Part shown: one piece after another, positions 10,145 through 21,214 of the stretch | Layout: every line of letters starts with the position of its first letter | Position numbering within the stretch: position 1 is the stretch's first letter | From: Eupeodes corollae | Lineage: Eukaryota > Arthropoda > Insecta > Diptera > Syrphidae | Length of the DNA stretch: 64,000 bases | Direction: 5' to 3' | NCBI RefSeq assembly: GCF_945859685.1 | Contig: NC_079147.1 | Location: 90,016,315 to 90,080,314, forward strand | Notes under the pieces: model-generated | The model's input: only the letters and a program-made list of their open reading frames with translations | The model's database searches: none | What the model was told of the DNA's origin: nothing | Position numbers and translations under genes: made by a program

Positions 10145-12950
10145 CCGGCACAAAATTGCATGAAATAATCTTCGCACATTAAATTATATCGACCGTTCTA
10201 TCGATTCAAATTAGGGTTTCATGCATTTTTACCTATTGTATGTGTTTTCTTAACTTCCGAAAGATGTTAAAAAAATCACTCGTTCCAAGAACTTGCTTAG
10301 TTTAATTTATATGCTCGATACTCGTATTTTAAGATACCAGTGGTCAAGTTTGCTGCCTAAAATTTTAAAATTAGCAGTCGGTTTGTTATTAAGAGAAATT
10401 ATTTATTATGCAAGCCAACAAATATTTCGTTTTGCAAACGAACTGTCTTCTCATACTACTTGGGATAGTTTAATGTCAGAATTTGTTTGAAAAACTTTTA
10501 TTTAATTAACTGAGAAATTGCCAAAACTAAATTTTAACAGAAAATTCAAACAACCCTATAATGCAAACCTCCGTGTATAGAAATTTTATTCCAATTCAAG
10601 AAGGACGTGTGGTAATTATAAGAATCATTCCAATTTTCCGTATTTGACTTTGACATGCACAGTGTACGATATAACCTACAATTCCTCAAATTATTTGTCC
10701 TTCGAATTCGGAAACAATTTCGTTGAATTCCCTATGCGACAAGTACCTGTCCAAACTTCAGAGTTACAAATGTAGGTACTTCAGTAATTTCATTATTTAA
10801 CGTATCGTATAATTAATGTATACATATATGCGTAGGAATGAGGGTAGGCTCCAATTTCGTGGCATACATTTCGTTTCTAAATGACATTGAGGTCCATTCA
10901 GTTTGCCATTTAGGACTGTGTAGTGTGTTTTAAGCGTGTATATGATTTTCTGGGGACTTGCCAGTCGTTAAATTTATACATGGAACACGAGTAAATATAA
11001 ATATCTACATTTAACTATCTACGAATTTGTTTAATGGAAAATGTTTTGAAGTAATAAGGTTTTTGAAATAATGATTCAAAGAAAAATTCTCGAGAATAAT
11101 ATTGCGGTCAAGGAAGGAAACCATACTCAAGAAAATTTCCAAGGTATGATTGAATTTAATAATAACAAGATTATGAAAACAGTATGTACAATGAACATAC
11201 TTTTATACAAGATACGATAGGTTCTACTAACTTGTGTCCTATATTCACATAAGTATAGAGATGAACTTAGAACTTCAATCAGTAATCCCTTAAAATATTG
11301 GAACCAGTTTCTGTTTATGGTTTAACTTTTAACATCCTACCTATGAATATGACAGTTAGCTACATTGAAGCTATACCTGGAACTCTTCAAACCTGGAATT
11401 AAGTTTAGGTTTGAGGTTATTCAATTGAATAATATAGGACTAGAGTTGTGTAGAGAAGATACGAATGTTATTAGCTTCGAGTGCATGGTTTGAACCAAAC
11501 GTAATTTAACTTATTGCAAAATACCCCTCTTCTTCTTTTTCAAGAGATTTTGTCTATTCGATTTCGAAAAAATTCAATTCAAATCCATGAATCAAAAGAA
11601 AATTAAATGTATATTTCGCTGAAAATTTCAAATTAATGAAAAAAAGTAAAAATGAAGATAGGTACTTAGAATAGGAAATCATTCAACAATAAATGTGGTT
11701 GGTAATGGGCATTGAAATATCTTTATTTAGTTTTGTGCAATTAAAAATTTTAAACTGAAAAAATAAAACAACTTGGTTTTCAAGGAGAATTGTCCAATTA
11801 AATAAAAGTAAACGTTTCATTGCAGGAAAAGATCTCAATGGTTGTGCGATGAAAAGTTATGGATTTTCTAATTAAAACAAAATTAAAAGTACGAGCTAGC
11901 AAAAGTACTTCAGGTTGAAAATTAATTTTAACTTTAGAGCTATTTACCATTAATTAAGATAAACATATCTAACAAAAAATACAATGAGGCTGGGATTCAA
12001 CTGACACTTCCCATTTGTGCCCGTCGGTCGATTTTTATAAAAGTCTTACAAAATATTAGTAACAACATTTTGTGTACAAGGTACAAAAGTTTCAAATCAA
12101 TATCTGTCTTTGTTTTCAAGTCTTGAGTTAAAGCCCAGTTTTTAGATGTTTTTGAAGGTTTTTGTTTTGTGTACAAAAGTAACAAATGTTGAAAATAATA
12201 TTTCTTATAAGATAAAATTAGTTAAATAATAAAACGATCTGGTTTTGAATAAATGCAGATAAAGGACCAAGAACATGGGTTATTTGAACTTTTTGTTTAA
12301 GGCCAATTACTACAAGAGTAAAATCTTAAAGTTAATAAAGACAACTTAGTTGCCGGCAACTTTCAACTCCGTACAAGCTTTAACCTGTGTTTTGACAGGT
12401 TTCAACAACTTTTTTGTCAATAATCCAGGTCGTAGGATAAATGATATTGCGGGAATTTCTTGAAAGTACTTTCCCAGAAAAACCTTAAAAGGGTTTTCAT
12501 CACCTGGAATATTTCAATAAAAGATTCTATTTTAAAAGATTTTTTTCGAAATTGAAAAAACAAAAAGGAGAACCTATAGCGTTAGGAATTATGATCAATG
12601 TTAAAAATTTAGTATAGATAGTGATGCAGAGGCACATGTTGAGCCTATTTAGAATGTCACGATGTGTCAGGATGTTGATGCTGAAATTGGGTGATTTGTT
12701 CTGGTTCAATTTTGTATAATCTCGGTAAAGTTGAGGACATAGATATGGAATCGGTGATATGTTATTTTATCAAAAAATTAGCGTGAGCAACAAAAATTTC
12801 AACTTTTAAGAACCTGTAGTTGACGATACAGGAGTAGCAATGAGATCTGACTTCGTGGCTAAATTGACAAGCCCAAAAGCTCTTCCAGGAAGAGCTAGGT
12901 CAAACAAATTAATCTGGTTTTATCTTAACTTTGGTTATTTAATATTGCAA
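10145..12950. other. long AT-rich stretch without recognisable gene
   Basis: No gene, RNA or transposon motif could be supported. Several short frames (60-65 residues) exist on both strands but are low-complexity and match nothing I recognise. Confidence 0.5.
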
Positions 12951-12954
12951 TGAC

Positions 12955-13526
12955 TAGTAATGACAGAGTGTGGTGAAGCATTCGACATTCGCGTAGTGCG
13001 GATGAAGAGCAAATCTCTATACTTGACGACCGAAGTTGGGCTCCACGGTATACTAATAACCATTCCTAGAAGCGCAATTATTAAGGATAACCTGTTTAAG
13101 GGATAAATGCAGTTGGATATTTCTCTTAAGCATAAACCATTTAAATAACCGTAAGAAACAAGTGAGACAAGCAACTTTACGACGAGCTTCAAGCAACGTA
13201 AATGATGCAACCAATCTAAATATTCTACGTTCAATGCTGTCCAAGAGGCTTAAGTAAGTTGCAGAAGCACCAGGCCAAAAATGAGAGTTACTCATGCTTT
13301 GGACGTATATAAGTCTTGTAGATATAACAGCTAGATGAAAGGGGGAGAAAAACTTTTTGCATCGCCTTAGAAATTTGTAAGCTACATCGCGTATGTGATC
13401 GAGGAGGTTGCTGATAAGCATACCGAGAATATCGCGATGTTCTGTCTCATTGATGAATATGACATCAATGAATAGTGGTAAGGTGGTATATTTCACCTTA
13501 AGCCTACAAGACAGAGTTACGAAGCA
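12955..13526 (-). pseudogene. CR1-like LINE, C-terminal RT piece
   Basis: The minus strand frame at 13053-13496 reads KFLRRCKKFFSPFHLAVI, then STRLIYVQSMSNSHFWPGAS, ATYLSLLDSIERRIFRL and VASFTLLEARRKVACLTCF. This is the thumb and C-terminal region of a CR1-like LINE (family pattern: LxxIYTTYIRPxxEYxSHxW...RRxFxLI...LEHRRxVxxLxxFYRYY). It is one copy with 14284-14760, separated by the MITE. The close paralogue at 36.99-38.10 kb covers the same stretch without the MITE. Confidence 0.75.
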
Positions 13527-13530
13527 TTAA
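13527..13530. repeat. TTAA target-site duplication, left copy
   Basis: TTAA directly precedes the GGGGGTATTC terminus; the matching right copy is at 14280-14283. The paralogous LINE near 37606 has a single TTAA at this point. Confidence 0.85.
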
Positions 13531-14279
13531 GGGGGTATTCTGGTCTAGAGACATGAATTTTAGGTAATTTTTGAAGTGCTGAAGAAAAAAGCAAGCAACA
13601 ATTTTCCATCAATTTTTGTATACATTATTTATTTACATTTAAGAAGAAGAAAAAAAAATAAAAAAGTAAAAAAAAAAATCAAAATTCCCTTAGTTATCAG
13701 CTGATTGAGTGGTGCGTCTCAAAAATTTGGGGCGTGACCATACCCACGATTTAAACTCTCCTAGAAATCTGAAATCAAAAACTAAAAAAGATTATTAATC
13801 TACAATAATGTCGCAACGTCTGGAACTACGGAAAAGTTACAAACATTTTTTTTTACAAAATGGCGACTGTCTAAAGAAAAATTAAAAAAATTACAATTTT
13901 TTTGAACATTCTTCGATTTGTTAAAAATAGTAAAAATGAAAATTGGGGGATGGCCGTAGTTCCGGACGTAGACAAGTCCCTAAAAAAGACTCTCTTAAAA
14001 TTTCAAGTAAATCGGTTCGGCAGAACCTGAGAAATCGTGGGTATCAGATTCAAAAAGACAGTTCTGAGAAAAACGCGTTTAAAGTACCCATTATGTCTTT
14101 TGTTCTATTAGTTGCAGCCCAACCGATTTGGATGGCTGCTCAGCAAAATACTTATTTCTCCGAAAATAATTTGAATTTGGGGAAATCCTCTCGTAGACAT
14201 ATTCTTAAATAGTTAAACTATGAAAATATGAAGAGAAAAAAAAATCGATTTTTTTTAATTTATAGACCAGAATACCCCC
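13531..14279. mobile_element. 749-bp TTAA-class MITE, Kolobok-like
   Basis: The element is bounded by inverted ends: GGGGGTATTCTGGTCTA on the left and its complement TAGACCAGAATACCCCC on the right, identical over 17 bp. It is flanked by TTAA on both sides. TTAA target use is shared by piggyBac and Kolobok transposons; the run of G at the end fits Kolobok better than the CCY ends of piggyBac. The interior is AT-rich and holds one 89-residue plus frame (13943-14212) that resembles no transposase, so it is a non-autonomous element. It split a CR1-like LINE. Confidence 0.85.
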
Positions 14280-14283
14280 TTAA

Positions 14284-14760
14284 ATGCTACACGTTCCCCA
14301 TTGAACATTCTGAAGTAGAGGGATGTGAGACTGAAAACGAATATGAAATGTATTGGTTTAGAAGTTTCAGACAGGAGATCGTTAAGATAAATGAGAAACA
14401 GTATTGAAGGCTAAACAGAGCTCTGAGGCATACTAAAATTTATTATGTGGTTTTCAGACTTGAACCCATTTAATACTTCTTGTGTGGAACTATCCAAAGT
14501 AATTACTAATCCAATGAAGGATTTAATTGTAAAAACCTAAAACACGCTTTTCGATAAGAGAGCCTGATACCAGACCCTATCAAATGCTTTTGAAATATTA
14601 ATTGCAATAATATTAATTTCTCCAAGACGATGTACAGATTTGATTCACTGTTCGGTGAGATGGTCGATGGACCAGTGGACCTATTGCTGCGATATACATC
14701 CGTACTGCTGGTCATTAAGAAAGAACAAATGGGCAAAGTATAACAATTTAACAAAATAAG
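14284..14760 (-). pseudogene. CR1-like LINE, upstream RT piece
   Basis: In broken frames the minus strand reads INISKAF, with a DRVWYQALLSKS-like segment near 14540-14600 (the catalytic-Asp block of CR1-like RTs, usually ALDISKAFDRVWHKALLSKL) and a RSTGDL-like stretch near 14670-14720. The region is continuous with 12955-13526 once the MITE is removed. Confidence 0.7.
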
Positions 14761-14764
14761 TGTG

Positions 14765-17700
14765 TCAAAAGCTCACTCCTTTTAAATTTAAATATGAGAC
14801 ATTGACCTATTTCAAAAGTTTCTTTGGTTCTGATAAGATTGGATATATGCTAGTAGAAAAGGGTATGCTCTTCCAAAGTTTACAAAAAAGATTTGTCGGT
14901 ACAAAATGTGTTTAAAGAAATACCACAAGAAATAATTCACATTAAGGCGGTCAATGTATATTCGTTTCTGAAATCAATTCAATAATTATGTATCAAAAAT
15001 TGTTTTAAAATGTTGGTTATTTTATTCAAAGGCATTCAAATCGTCATCTCCAGTTAATTTTTGTTATTCGAGATAAAACTGAGTTTTGAATAAATTGGAA
15101 AAGCAAAGAATTTATTCTAAATAAAGCTTCGATAAAAAATTCATACACTCCTTTTTTAAATCGATTTTTTTTCCACCAAAATACCATCATAAACTAATAT
15201 TTTCAAAAATGCGAAATTTTGGCACATTAAAAAAATCAATCAAAATGTGAAATTGTAAAATTTATTTAAGTAGGATTTTACTTCTAAATTAACGAAACAT
15301 TCTAAGGAATTTGATTGTCGTATCAATTCGTTTTCAGAGTTTTGGCCCAGATTCTTTCAATATACAATTATAAACTTTGTACTTTTGCATTACGTTGTAG
15401 TAATGTAACTATACATATGGTAATTGTGATCTTTAGTAAAAGGCAGTGAACTTCCATGTTGTTTGTCTCTAAAGGTTCTAGTATCTTATTCTAATCCTGC
15501 ATTAAAGGTAATTGTATGGTCCTAATTCCTAAAGAATTAACCCAAAATACTAACTATTAATCCTCTTAACACGGACAACTTACCATGCTTTTTTTTTAAA
15601 AAAAAGTAATTGAATTGATGTATTTTTTATTTTTTAAATTTAAATTTGTCGGCTTTATTTTAAATTGGTAAGTCTATCATTCATTTAAATATAAATCAGA
15701 AGTAACCAACTATAAGCCCCCAGTTTCATGCCGCAAGTTATTTAAATGAGAACATGATTTATGCTACACCTATGATATGAAGAGACAAACTAATTTATTT
15801 TCGCTAGGTATATACGGTATTCAGTATAATTTATACCTACATAATCCTACTCCTTGAGGTTGTTACACCTTCAATAATATCCTGTCTTCCAAGGTTTGGC
15901 ATATACATATGTAATGTGGTATGTCATGGCAGCTTTCGAATTGACGTCGCGTTGATGGAAAATACCCGTAATTTTCTAAGATGTGATGAGGTGAATATGA
16001 ACTTTAAATTGAGTTTTGAAAACACACTTACATACATACATGCATAGAATGCCAAGCCCATATTCCCTTACACATGTTATCATAAAGTTATAAAATTACA
16101 AATCATAAATCTAATTAAGTTATTATAAATGATATTGATGGTTACTGATTAAAATTTTGATTAAATCTATGATATAAAAGGTTGGCATTGGTGTGAATGT
16201 TTCGTGAGTTGAGTTTATATATTATTTTTACTATTTTGCTAGATTCATACAAAAATGACAATATTTTTTCATAGGAAAGCTGAATTCGAAAAAATATTCC
16301 CACGCAGAAAATAAGAATTGCCAAAAAAATCTTAAAACTCCAACTTTGAGAAAAAAACATTCATTTAACTTATTGAAAAGCTACGGCTATGAAAACAATC
16401 GAAGTTTCGACTGAAGTGAATACTTTGCAAGCCACTTATATTTCAACTCCAAGGGATTAGTTGTTTTATTTAAACGTACAATTTCACCTTTCTAAATAAT
16501 AACATCATCTTCATCATCAACATCAAAAAGTTCTTTTCAAATGTTTGATTCGATATTTTTAAACGAGAATATAAGGCTCAATTCGTTTTGACAAACAACA
16601 GTTTTTGGGCAGTTATACTCTAAGCTTAAAGGGCTTCCTCAAGGGGCACATCAACGTATATCCTTATAGGTCTAGAAGGGTTAAAAGGCGACTTACTCTT
16701 AATTTTGGAAATTACTTAACTTGGGTAAATTTTATTCGCAATGCTGCTGTGACTACTTCAAATACGGTATAAATGGTCTGTCCATTTTGTCTTTGGCATT
16801 GACTTAATTTTGTATGGATGGCTCTCCGCTTATACGGTATAATGTGCAAACAGTACCTCAGTACGTAAACATTTAATGATTTACTGTAGTTTTAAGGATT
16901 CGGCGTTAATTAAATGGTATATCTACCTTTTTTGATTTACTCACTTAAAAACATGTATGTGTGTTGCTACAAAAAATGCGAAATTCATCAATTTCCCTCG
17001 CTCAAACTGAAAACCCCTCCGAAAAGATTCTTTAATTCAGCTACAATGACATTCAAATGTGAGTGCCTAGACCTAGAGTATACTCTTTTATTGATTACGC
17101 CCTAGGCTTTTCTCGTACATTCTCGTTTCATTTTAAAAGGTTACAAGCTTTATAATAAGCCCCATATAAATATTTCAAACAAATTTAAAAATAAGATGTG
17201 TGCGTGAAGTATGGCACTTTTTTAATACAGCCTTTTGCTAGGGTAGTATCAAAAGAAGTTTTTTTCTTGTTTTAATTTTAAGTGTACTTATAACTAAATC
17301 ACTTTAATATCTTTTTGAATTTCCACTGACATCTAAAGTAATAGAAAATATACCCTTTTTTATTTGATCAAATAATAAAACCTAGAATTAAAAGTTGATC
17401 TAATGATTTACTATACTATTGCCGGATGATTTCTTCGGTAAGTCCAAATAATTTCTCTCTAAATTATTTGTCCCATTTAAGATATATTCGATTTGATAAG
17501 TGGTAGGAGTATGGCTAAAGTTATATGAGTTATCTTTGGTCCATAGGAACATTTTTGTTCCAGAGATAAACAATTTATTTTTTAATCTGCATATTTATTC
17601 ATTTCATAACAGTGTAATTTTTTTAAGTAATCTCTTATATTTTTCTTTTACATTTTTTTAAAAAAAAAAAACTAATCGATCGTCATTGATATCAATTAGT

Positions 17701-17830
17701 AAATTTCTCTGACAGGTGCCATGAAAAATGAAACCCAACTTTAAAAATTGGTTTTATTACACTTTGCAAAGGGTACTCCGAATTTTCAGCACGTGCCCAA
17801 ATTACACTTTGGCAAAGTGAGCGATTTAAA
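14765..17830. other. long stretch without firm gene call
   Basis: AT-rich sequence without supported genes. At 16610-16680 the plus strand has CTTCCTCAAGGGGCACATCA, which reads LPQGAHQ and may be a last trace of a reverse transcriptase LPQG block, but nothing around it supports a call. Confidence 0.45.
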
Positions 17831-17832
17831 AT

Positions 17833-18040
17833 GGGTTATCCATTTTGAGGTTTCAAAAGTATAGGGCTGGAATTCGACATTAGTCAAACTCAGTTGTTAA
17901 ACCAATTTTTTTGTGACATTTACGAAAATCGATAGCTTAACTATTGCACAACACAGAAAATTGTTAAAACCTTCTACAAACATGGTGATTCAGCCAGACC
18001 CACATTTTGTACTTTAACTACGAAACTGTGAAAAAATTAT
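17833..18040 (+). pseudogene. mariner-like element, 5' end and N-terminus
   Basis: The terminus GGGTTATCCATTTTGAGG and TTTCAAAAGTATAGGGC match the ends of the complete derivative at 45.1 kb. It is followed by a decayed N-terminal coding start (FTKIDSLTIAQHRK, then FYKHGDSARPTF). The reading breaks off where the copia relic begins and resumes at 19455. Confidence 0.7.
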
Positions 18041-19320
18041 GCCGGAGAAGCTGCTGGAGTTTCTGCTGTTGAAACTGCGACTAGAGACACAAAAAATGAC
18101 GATGTTGAAGAAGATGGTAGGGAAGGTGATATGGATGAAGAGAAAGAAAAGGAATCTGTCGGAGTAAGTCCTAAAATATATTAAGAATTGGTATAGAGTT
18201 CGTGTTGTAGATAGCAATAGAGGCAAAGGTAGAGGTAGGACTAGAGGAGTGACTAATTTACTGAATTATGCGAAAGATGTTGAAAATGAATGCCCTTCAA
18301 AGTAACGCTTTAAGGCTAGACTTGTTGCCAAACGCTGTGGAGAATGGCGTTGATTTTTAAAAAAACATTCTCACCGGTAGCAAGATATTCGAACATACGA
18401 TTATTTATTGCATTAGCAGTTTAATTTAAACTGCAATTACAGCTAATTGATGGTACTGCAGCGTATTTGAATAGAGATTTGGATGAAGACATTTTTATGC
18501 ACCAACCAACCGGATTTGTAGATGAAGCCAATCCTAACAAAGTTTGTAAACTCCAGAAAGCCTTATATGGGCTTAAACAGTAAGAAAAACAATGAAATTT
18601 AAAGCTCGACAGTATTTTTAAAAATATGGGCTTTTCAAACTGCATAAACGATAGGTGCACAGAGACCGAAACATAATTATTACTGTTGTCTGCGTTGATG
18701 AAACTGTTCGAAAGTCGACAAAACACTGTTCCAATCTTTAATGTGGTCTTTAAATTTTATAACCATCACTACACGACCTGATATTTCCCATTCGTTATAA
18801 AATTATCTCAGTATGATTATAATATGAACTTTGAACATCTTACTGCATAAAAACATTTATTAAAATATCTTTCTAATACAATTCATTATCAGATTATTTA
18901 CAGAAAAACTGGGCTAGATTTGCTTGGCTATACAGACGCTGATTGAGGTGGTAACATTGATGATAGGAGATCATTTAACGGTCAAACAACCGACAGTAGC
19001 GCTTAGTAGTACAGAGGCAGAGTACATGGCGCTTTGTTCCGCATCGAAGAAGATCGTATCAGCGAAATGGGATTTAGTAGTTTAGTCATCAAACCAACAA
19101 TCTTATATGGCGATAATCTGAGTGCTCAACAGTTGGTTAAAAATCTAGTTTTCCACGCTAGGAGCAAGAACATCGACATAAGGCTGCATTTTGTTCGAGA
19201 TAGCATACATTCCTACGGATGAAATGGTAGCTGACATTCTGGCCACAAATTTGAAGAAAATTAAGCATAACAGTTTTGTAAATAAGCTTGGTTTAGTGTA
19301 ATTTTGAACTGAGGGGTGGT
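18040..19320 (+). pseudogene. Ty1/copia pol relic (RT and RNase H)
   Basis: Plus-strand fragments in several frames follow the order of a copia polyprotein. They are RLVAKRCG and FSPVARYS-like (RT start, 18318-18400), LIDGTAAYLNRDLDEDIFMH (18440-18500, usually DVxTAFLNGxLxEEIYMxQP), PTGFVDEANPNKVCKLQKAL and YGLKQ (to 18580), LLGYTDAD (RNase H, 18920) and SSTEAEYMALCSASKKIV (19005-19060). Then come a NIDIRLHFVRDSI segment and TDEMVADILA-like end (19160-19250). Gag, protease, integrase and the 5' LTR are absent, and stops are frequent. The YVDD box is not visible. It was inserted in the mariner relic around it. Confidence 0.85.
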
Positions 19321-19455
19321 GTTAAAAATTATTTCTGGCAATTCCCCATTATGATTATTCACTTTATATACATACTTACTCTATATACTTATACTTATTT
19401 TAGTCTTGTATTAAACCTTAATGAATTCAGAATCGGTTGCCTTTCTTTTCATTAA
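19319..19455 (+). repeat. possible start of copia 3' LTR
   Basis: After the pol stop comes a purine-rich tract (GAGGGGTGGTG) and then TGTTAAAAATTATTTCTGGC, the expected layout of polypurine tract plus LTR start in copia elements. No second LTR is present to confirm it, and the piece ends where mariner sequence resumes. Confidence 0.5.
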
Positions 19456-19660
19456 AACAGAATGCCCGACAGTAAGTGAAAGTGTTACCGAAGGCCAGAA
19501 TGTATTGATTCCTCGTCGTTCTCAGGAATTCGGACTGTCATACGGCACACAATGGCGTATTGCGTATTTGGTATTTGGATGTCCGGATGTGTGATTGGAC
19601 CGTCAATTCGGAGCGTTATGGTCATATGATAATCAACTTTTTTTGCCTGTAAACTCAAAT
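19455..19660 (+). pseudogene. mariner-like transposase, resumed piece
   Basis: The plus strand reads SVTEGQNVLIPRRSQEFGLS and YGTQWRIA (second helix-turn-helix, usually SIRRRSQQLGLSYGTLWRIL). It then jumps to a VIGPYF-like and RYGHMI-like stretch from the DDE domain (19585-19630), so an internal deletion removed the middle. It continues the 5' piece at 17833. Confidence 0.7.
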
Positions 19661-19899
19661 TTTTAATTTCTAGGAATAATGGTAGGAATCAATGGACGAG
19701 TTTCTACTTCTGGTATATTTGTTCAGTCAAAATTTATATTCAACTATGACGAAGTTTCTTTGAATACCTATAGCAGTTTTATTTTGCATGAATTCCATGA
19801 ATTTTTTGATAATAATCGTGTCTGATTATTTCCATTGCATTTATTTTGAACTCAACGAAGCTCACAGCTAAAATAAGGTTTGCTAGGAAACTACCCCCT

Positions 19900-20085
19900 A
19901 CACGAAAAAAATATTTAGCGGGCACGAACAAGTTTCTCTTTTATATAGTCAGCTGTACCGAATCCGAATGGTTGATTTTCATGACAAGAATTACTCTTCG
20001 AGGGTTTGTGAATTCCAGGTATTGAACAAACTATTTCTGGCGTGACAGTCCTACGAACTAACCATCGCACCACGAGCACTACATA
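19900..20085 (-). mobile_element. tRNA-derived SINE with a different head
   Basis: On the minus strand a tRNA-like head (GGTGCGATGGTTAGTTCG, then GGACTGTCACGCC and a box-B-like GTTCAATACC) is followed by the body motif GAAGAGTAATTCTTGTCATG and the CATTCGGATTCGG block shared with the other SINE copies here. The rest of the body differs. It is either a diverged copy or a second SINE family that shares the core. Confidence 0.6.
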
Positions 20086-20089
20086 ATTC

Positions 20090-21212
20090 ATACCAGTTTT
20101 GTCTTATATCACCTTGTAAAAGTTAATTTAGTTGAACTATTGAAAATTAGCCTCAATTTCTTGGCAACGCCTCATAATGCAATTTCTTCAATTTCTGTAA
20201 CTTCCGAAAGGGTTGCCGTTTTCAAAAAGTAATCTTAATTTCGATTTGATTTGTAGTTAAGTAATTTAAAAACTATTGTTTCGCTTCTTTTGGAAAATAA
20301 AATTTGCCACAAAATGTCCCATGATGGCAACATTGCGAATCGGTTTCATTTTTGAGTTAAAGTTATAAGTAGGTATACGTTTGTACATACGTGTATACAA
20401 CAAACATTGAACAGTGACTTGTACGATGTTTCTCTTAAAATTGTAAAGAAATCTGGAGTGTTAGGATCTAAAACATTCACACACTAAGAAGAACATTAAT
20501 TGGCCAGTGAAATCCTTGAAGCTCTACCAACCTTTGTCCTTTTATGCTACTGCTCCTATTAAAACCAGACCTCTTTTTTACAGAAAACCACTGGCCAATC
20601 CCTGCAAAAGGAGCAAACTAAGTAAAGTGTTCGAGTTTCAAAGAAAATAGAATTTTTGTAACCCTTAATTCAACCACAGAATTGCAAAGAAAATGGAATC
20701 ACTACTTCAATTTCAATTAATTAAGGAGTAGGAAAGAGAAAACGAAAGTTAGTAAGGAGATAATGGACTAAAAGATGTTGTAGTTCCAAAGAGCCAAAAC
20801 CACCCCAGCTTTGTATTGTTCTGCTACGTTCTATGGTTATTACATCCCCGTAGCATGTTTTCCAGTAACCCCATTTAATTATAGCCGTGTAAAAAATTCA
20901 AGTACTTAACGTGTTCAAAAAAACATGATCATGCCTTGTACAAGTTCTTGATTCTTAACAGAATTTTACAAACTATAAATAAGGCCCAAACTATTCATTT
21001 AAGTACCTCTTAATATGCAACTGGAAAAATAAAACTCGAAGCAAAAATATATGTAGTACTGTGTGCATCTTTGAGCGTCATAACAACTCCCCTATGGATG
21101 ATTCAAGGTCAGGCTTCCTTTAAGTATCCTTGCTGTTCAGCCGTACATTCATAGAGTGATATATTCTAAAGTATCTTTAAACACAATCCTTTTTTCCCTC
21201 AACTTGGAATAT
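20090..21212. other. stretch without recognisable gene
   Basis: No supported gene, RNA or repeat on either strand. Confidence 0.45.
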
Positions 21213-21214
21213 AA

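Noticed and set aside
13943..14212. 89-residue frame inside the MITE as a transposase
   Set aside because: It has no catalytic or DNA-binding motif, and the element is too short to be autonomous.
16610..16690. LPQG-like text as a reverse transcriptase fragment
   Set aside because: Only one short motif with no supporting blocks on either side.
18014..18726. Minus-strand frames opposite the copia relic
   Set aside because: The plus strand carries ordered copia motifs; the minus frames are shadows.
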